From positions 184,485 to 196,896 of the forward strand of contig NW_003121914.1 of NCBI RefSeq assembly GCF_000003605.2: a stretch of DNA of 12,412 bases, read 5' to 3'. The notes under the pieces were generated by a model, which worked only from the letters and a program-made list of their open reading frames with translations, was not told the DNA's origin and did not search any database. This DNA is from Saccoglossus kowalevskii (Eukaryota > Hemichordata > Enteropneusta > Harrimaniidae). A program made the position numbers and the translations under genes. Positions 1 to 6,500 of this stretch are shown one piece after another (positions within the stretch are counted from its first letter, which is position 1; each line of letters starts with the position of its first letter).

Positions 1-116
1 ATTATGTTTTAACATATCTTGTTGTCAATTTTCTGAAAATTATGGTGTATATAGAACTGGTTTGTGAGAAGTGTAACACTTGTTATACACTATTCCTAAA
101 GATCGCGTCCTTCAGT

Positions 117-178
117 GATTGGACGCTCATGTGATGCCGTATATAGATGAAGGCAATGCCGCTCAAATGAACCACTTC
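117..178 (+). promoter_or_regulatory. candidate core promoter of the TRP channel gene
   Basis: An inverted CCAAT box (GATTGG, 117-122), a TATA-like TATATAGA (140-147) and an initiator-like CCACTTC (172-178) are in the expected order. The A at 174 would be the start site, 34 bases after the first T of the TATA element. A possible donor (GTAAAA, 208-213) would pair with the strong acceptor at 369-370 and remove the ATGs at 296, 342 and 348. ATG 410 would then be the first AUG. These motifs are short and common in AT-rich DNA, so an upstream exon outside the window remains a real alternative. Confidence 0.3.
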
Positions 179-370
179 GTTTAGTTTGTTGTGTAGTAAT
201 TTTTCGTGTAAAATATATTAAAACCGCTCAAAAACATAATCTTTATTGATTGACGGCAATAATTCAAAACTACAACATCGTCGTGTCAACCATTAATGTC
301 AGAGAAGCATTTCGTTGCTTGCGGGCGCTAGATATAAGAAGATGTATATGTTTTTTTTTCTAAAACTTAG

Positions 371-548
371 GCAGTTCTGGCGAGAGAAGACAGTCGATCA
401 GATCGTCGAATGAGCATACTTGCCACGGTGCTCGGAGAGGAATTGGGTGACCAGTTAACCATCGATGAACTAGCTTCCTCAGTGAGCGAACTGATTTCTA
501 ATAACTTGGGCAATGTAGTTAAAAAGATAGAGCTTCTACTCGCAATAG
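371..548 (+). CDS. exon 1: N-terminus, start at ATG 410
   Basis: A pyrimidine-rich tract ending in TTAG (acceptor at 369-370) precedes the exon, and a GTGAGA donor follows at 549. The frame is open across the exon, but a TAG at 368-370 blocks it upstream. ATG 410 is the only ATG in the open frame and gives residues 1-46, an acidic helix-rich segment ending in KKIELLLAI. The ATG context is weak (C at -3). If an upstream exon outside the window joins in phase 0, thirteen more codons (371-409) would be coding. The exon ends in phase 1, matching exon 2. Confidence 0.7.
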
Positions 549-3500
549 GTGAGAGTTACTTATTTTCTCGGATCATTTAGAATTTTCAATAATCTGTCAA
601 CAAAAACGCGTTTATAACAGCAGTAATTCATTTTGTATCATAGCACGACATCTAAACTGAAAATGAATATAGACATTTCGCATTCCGTTCTTCACTTGCC
701 ATTGGAAAACATCTAAAAAGCAAGAATACCAACTACCACATTGTATGCATTACATGTATCGGTCCTAGGTGCTTTCACCTACTTTTTATTGATATGTATA
801 TTCATTTTTCATTTAACATTGAGCATTTGTAAAATTCATGGTAATTAATTTAATTGCACTTTTCATCCATCCATCTATAATTTGTCTATTTTTTCCAGTG
901 GTCGTTAATTTCCGTTATAGTTGATATACGATAACGAAGTTGACACTGCGATTTTGACAAGTTTTAGTTGGCTTTCTGTATCCCCATCGCGTCGTTTATT
1001 AATAGTGTGTTACATGATTTTGTATAGAAAGAACCACTGAAATGTAGATAGAACACCTGATATGATGTTCTTCTTTTTAATAACAAGTTTCGACAGATTT
1101 AACAAGTTTGTATGATAAGTGACTAAAACAAACAAAATATGTTTTGCGCAGGCATACATTATCAAATACATTTAAATATTGTACATATCGATAATAAAAT
1201 AAATGCAACAAAGTATTTCTCACGTAGAGTGTTATATTAGTATGTTAAATGGTTAATTGATCTTAGGTTTTTGTCACAAAAATATATTCTTTTTTGGGAT
1301 ATACTTAAATAATTGTCTCTAAATTCATTTGAAGTCTAAGTCTTAAGTTTAATGTAATTTGTTTCTTCATTTCTCAGTTCCTGATGTAAATATCAATGCT
1401 GTGAATGAAGATGGATGGACCGCCCTGCATGAAGTGGTAAAAACTGGCAATGTACCTGCATTACATTTTCTCCTTGTACGAGGAGGTGATTTAAACCACA
1501 GCAACCAGGGCACCACGCCGCTACATCTTCTTATGAAGCAACGACACGTCAATGTTGTACCAATGACCAATCTTATGTTGCGGTTCTGCCAAGACCGATC
1601 TCAGTATGTTAATTCACAGGACAGTCATGGCAAGACAGCTCTGCACTTCGCTAGTTCCCGGGGTAGTATTGAATGTGTGGAGATACTATTATCTGCTGGT
1701 GCTGACAGCGATGTTCAATGTAATATGGGAATGGCACCAATACATGAAGCCGTTATTGGGAGCAGTGAGAATGCGGTTGAAGTTATAGAACAACTACAAA
1801 CAGCAGGTACATAAAACAAGTAATAGTTTAATGTTATATACGACTAGCAAAGATAAAACAAATTTGTCATCGTAAATTATACTGCCTCTACCAATATATG
1901 TGGCTGATATGTGAGCCTACTTTACAGCAGAGAGCTTCTTCGCTCGATGTCGTAATTTATTGGAAAGGTTGTGTTGATAAACTGTTTTATAATACAGGTG
2001 CGGAATTGGAAATGATAGATTATGACGGATCTGCACCGGTTCATTATGCAGCAAAGCAAGCAGATGCACGAATAATGAAGGGTCTTATAGACAATGGTGC
2101 CTGTTCTCTGTCCAGAGACAAATTGGAGCAGACGCCTTTACACGTGTTAGTTGTTGACAAAGACAACAACAATACGGAGGAGCTGGTGAAAATATTAGTG
2201 CCTTGCCCAGGGGATAAGTCAATCAATGAAGTAGACTCAGATGGGTTGACAGCTTTACATCGTGCTGCTATGCTGAAAAAGGTGGACGTAATGAGTGTTC
2301 TACTTAATCATAGAGCAGATGCTGTATTGAAGTGTGGTAAATGGCAAGAAACTCCTATAGAAATGTTGTACCATAACACGCTCGTCAAGTTTGTGGCTGT
2401 AAGTTTTGCATTATGCAATTTGTCTTATTACACTCATTTAGTATGTTATTGCCAAAGACATATAATAACAATGACATATGCATTTGTAGCCATAATAGCG
2501 TAATAACAAAGGTTTTCTTTTAGAATGACCCAGTAACCAGTGATCTAAACGTTGCCGGAAAGTTAGGAAAAGCAGATATCGTTGCAGCCAGTCCACATCC
2601 TGTGAAGACGGCCTTACATTATTCATCAGTCTTTAAGAAGATTTCTAAATTGAAAAAGGTGCGGTACATTTGTAGAAAATATTTATTGCTATAGCTGTTA
2701 ATAACAAAATATATGATTGCCATTTGAAAATTTTGCAAATAAGAGTGTTGCCAGCTGATAAATCTGTACAATGTCTTCTTGTATTGATAAAACCTCATAT
2801 ACCAACAGTTTTTTTGTATTATGTTCTTTGTTTCAAAGGATCAGCGTGAAAGTTATGAAGAACTTGCAGATAAAATGGACGAGCTGGCGGTGAGATTGTT
2901 TAACCAATGCCCAGGTAGAATCAGTGCTAACACTCTTATCCGGGATAACGACGAGTACCTGCTTAGTTATTCTTTGGAGTATAAACACAAGAAGGTACTA
3001 TCAGGGGGAAATTCTTCTCCTCTGGGTTCTCCACACGTGCCAGGGGGGAATCTCGTCCTGTCTTTCTATCGCGTCCCTTGAGGTACGGGATCGGGAACGT
3101 CACTTAAACTTTACAGTCAAATAGACGCACACAATAAAATACGTTTCAACTCTCGTCTTAGTCGGTCAGTCGAGCACTCTATAAGACACAGCGCCCTGGG
3201 GAAAAGTCCCCAAGACTATCGCAAGGCTGACCCAAGACTAGCCCAAGACTGCTCTTAGACTGCTCTCAAGACTGCCCAAGACTGCGTCTCACCTCGTGTA
3301 CTCGCCAAGACCAACTAAAACTCTCTTTATTCACTTTCGAAACCTTAACCAATACACAGAAGTATAACGACTCTAGGGCGTAACCTTCAATCATACAGCC
3401 AATCACACTAAGTACTGGACACGTCATATCTTTTAATTAATCGTTCACTATATTACTACTTGCGAATACCAACTGTCAGAAATAGTAGTCCGAATAGCGA

Positions 3501-6500
3501 TGGTTATATCGTAATTAGTTCCAAATCACTGAACCAAGTTCAGTCCAGTACCTCGCATGGGCCTAAATGATGACAGACATAACACAGCCATTCGCTAGTA
3601 ATCAGCTAATTAAGTCGATTAACTGATACGTGCAAATAATTTCATCATAGTACATTCATGATTAATCTGTTTCATGTTAAAATATGTTGCATTCCGATCG
3701 GTCCTTGCATATGAAAAACACATATACAGTGGAAATTAAATACCCAATAATAGCTAATGTGTATCATTATGTGTAATGAGTTCATACCGCTTGCTTGCAT
3801 TTCATCTTCAAAGATTCGATCACGTTTCTAAGACCATTCTTATATTTATATAGATCTAACGTCAATGACAAACATGAAAACAAGTTATAGTTAACAGTGT
3901 ACGTGTTGAACACTTAACTTTACATGAAGTAAAATAGTCTGAGTCGACGTGATACATAGTAGTCATATCACCAAAGTCTGTATAATTATATATAATTACA
4001 GTTTATTTCAGCGAATTTTACACAACGTTACCTCCGCGAAGTCTGGGTAGGTCAAATGTACGACATATATGGCAGCGTCCACAGTTCTAAGATACGACTG
4101 TATGGGTTCCTCTACGTCATGACCCCTATCATCTTACCTATAGCTATGCTGTTATATTTATGCTGTTTGCCGTTTTACAAATGGTCTCAGAAAAACAAAC
4201 GTAAACGTGGGATTCAGCGAAGCGTTCGCGCCGAAGATATTCGGAGACGAAGCAGTATTGATGACATTGATTTTCACCCTAACCGTCGTTGCTGTCGAGG
4301 ACGATGTAGACGTGACTGTTGCACAGGTTATTGTAAAGGCAGTTGCTGCAAATGCATCTACAACAACGTCACCAATTACTTCTACTTTGTTTTCGTTGTC
4401 TCGAAGAATTGTCCGTATATGCTATTTTATGCCAATCTTGTTTCCTATCTGGTGTTCCTCGTTCTATTGTTAATTAAATGCGTCACCCACACAGACTACT
4501 ATAGCATCGAGAGTCTACCAGTTGTGGATTATTTTCTCTCCGTCTTTATTGTTGGATACTTTGTAGAAGAAATAAAGCAGTTTATTGAGTCTCCGTCATA
4601 CAAAGAATATTTCAGTTCTATGGCCAATGTTTTTGATGTTGTAATGCTAACATGTCTAACTGCAATAATGGCATTTGATATCGTAATCATTGCTGTAGGC
4701 ATAGGACTTGAGCAGAATGAGTTAGCTGTTAGTGCAAGTATCGGCATCGCTCTGGTCACACTCATAGCTTTTTTCAGGTAAGTATGTGTTGTTAATATGA
4801 GCAAAAATACGTGTATTCTGTGCGTCTAAACATTGCCTTACACTTTGGCGTGTTACTGTTATAAAACAAATGCACGTGCATGTGTACAGCTGGAGAGACT
4901 CACTTAGTTCACCAGTCTACTTAACTTGTCGGAAATTCCAACCATATGTTTAATTGCGTTCTGTTTTCATCTGAGGAGTAATAATACTGTTTTACATTTA
5001 GATGTACCACATGTCACAGAATGCCGATGCTGACTTAAAAATTAAATTTATCAAAAACGTGGCGTATTGTGATTTAAAACATATATGCACTTCCTGGTCT
5101 GTTAGCGGTCGTTTTGTCATCATGGTAAATTGAAAATATAAATGCAAATAATAATCCTGACACCTTAAGTAAATATCAAGTATTATATGTGAATATTGGA
5201 ACATGAAATATACACATGATTTATGTTTTTCAGGCTCATGCTCTTTCTTCAAGCAAGTCATGGTGTTGGTCTCTTGCAGCTGACCTTTGCCCGTATGTTT
5301 TACGACGTTGGTCAATTGTTCATATTCTTGTTGATTGGTTTGTTGGCTTTCAGTCTCTCTATTATTAAGGTATTATTCATTCACTGTAACAAAAATTGTA
5401 AATTTAATCTGTCAATAATGTAATTATTTCATGTATTTTCAATTATCCTTGTTTTGATTCCAAACATAAGGTGTACTCTTTACTATCTGGTACTTATAAT
5501 GGCGAGATCGGATCAGGACCGGATGAGAGTGTTTCTAACAACACACAGGCCAGATATGATATCGGCGGAGCCGTGTAAGTCATTGCACTATAGCTTAACT
5601 CAAAATATGCTAAATATGGACATACCATAAAAATGATGCCACGAAACTGGAGTAAGTCTCCAAGACACGTTGGATTCGTGTGTTATATTTCGTTTCCCTT
5701 TGTTGATTATCATTTGTACAATGTGTGGTCCATCGTTTCTTTGGAGTATGCATTTTACTGCACGCTCACCACAGGGTCATTTCATATATACAGTGTGTCC
5801 ACCGAAGTCTTACTTAAGGGGATTTAGAATTCATATGTCATGTGTATGAGTTGGTTATAGTAGAAACATTATATACATGATTTTTAAATATTATCAGCTA
5901 ATCTAATAAACGACTATGTATTTGTAGGCTATTCGCTCAAATAGAAGACCTATTCTGGACTTTGTTTGGACTAGGTGACATTGACTCATTCGACACTGAC
6001 TTCCGGCCTGTTGAAACTATTGGAAAAATTCTCTTCGGTCTTTATAATTTACTGGCTGTTGTTGTCATATTGAATATGCTAATTGCCAAAATGAGCGATA
6101 CATATAACCGTATAGAGGTAACGTACCGTACTATCTATGACCATTATTTTAAGTATACAATGGAACTACATAAGTGCCCAATCATTCAGTCTGTATTGTG
6201 AATGGCCTTCTCTGATTAACATTTGAATGATTATTCCAAAATAATCTCTAGTTACGTCACTGAGACACGAATGTTTTTACATTCAATGTATCGATATTTA
6301 TTTATTTTTCATTTGTTGTCGACAGTTGATAAAGAAAACGTTTATTTTTTTATTAATATATCTAAACGACGCAGAAGTTCACAATAAAACATAGAAAACG
6401 CTACAAGTCCATTTCGTGTTCATCCCTTCAATAATTGTAGTCGCGCTATACTGTTGCCAGCATTACACAAGTTGAATCCTCTTGTCTGTAAATGCTTACT

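Larger units (their letters stand above)
2995..4001 (+). other. intron 5, with a compositionally distinct block
   Basis: The first part of this intron (about 3000-3600) is richer in G and C than the rest and has homopurine runs (AGGGGGA at about 3001, AGGGGGG at about 3042), a tandem array and a small hairpin. The part after about 3640 is ordinary AT-rich intron. No retrotransposon or transposase reading frame was found. Confidence 0.6.

Noticed and set aside
1367-1570. minus-strand open frame opposite exon 2
   Set aside because: It is a shadow of the ankyrin coding strand; the plus strand has clear repeats and splice sites.
3041-3062. possible tRNA primer-binding site (minus strand TGGCACGTGTGGAG)
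   Set aside because: The distance from the CCA end to the GGTTC-like string does not fit tRNA geometry, and no LTR end abuts it.
4207-4473. plus-strand frame of 88 codons inside exon 6
   Set aside because: Out of frame with the channel and without motifs; it arises from the same DNA as the Cys-rich loop and S1.
4529-4804. minus-strand frame opposite S2-S4
   Set aside because: Shadow of the membrane-domain coding strand.
5633-5827. 64-codon frame in intron 8
   Set aside because: No motif, no suitable splice sites, and exons 8 and 9 already join in phase to give a normal TRP pore.
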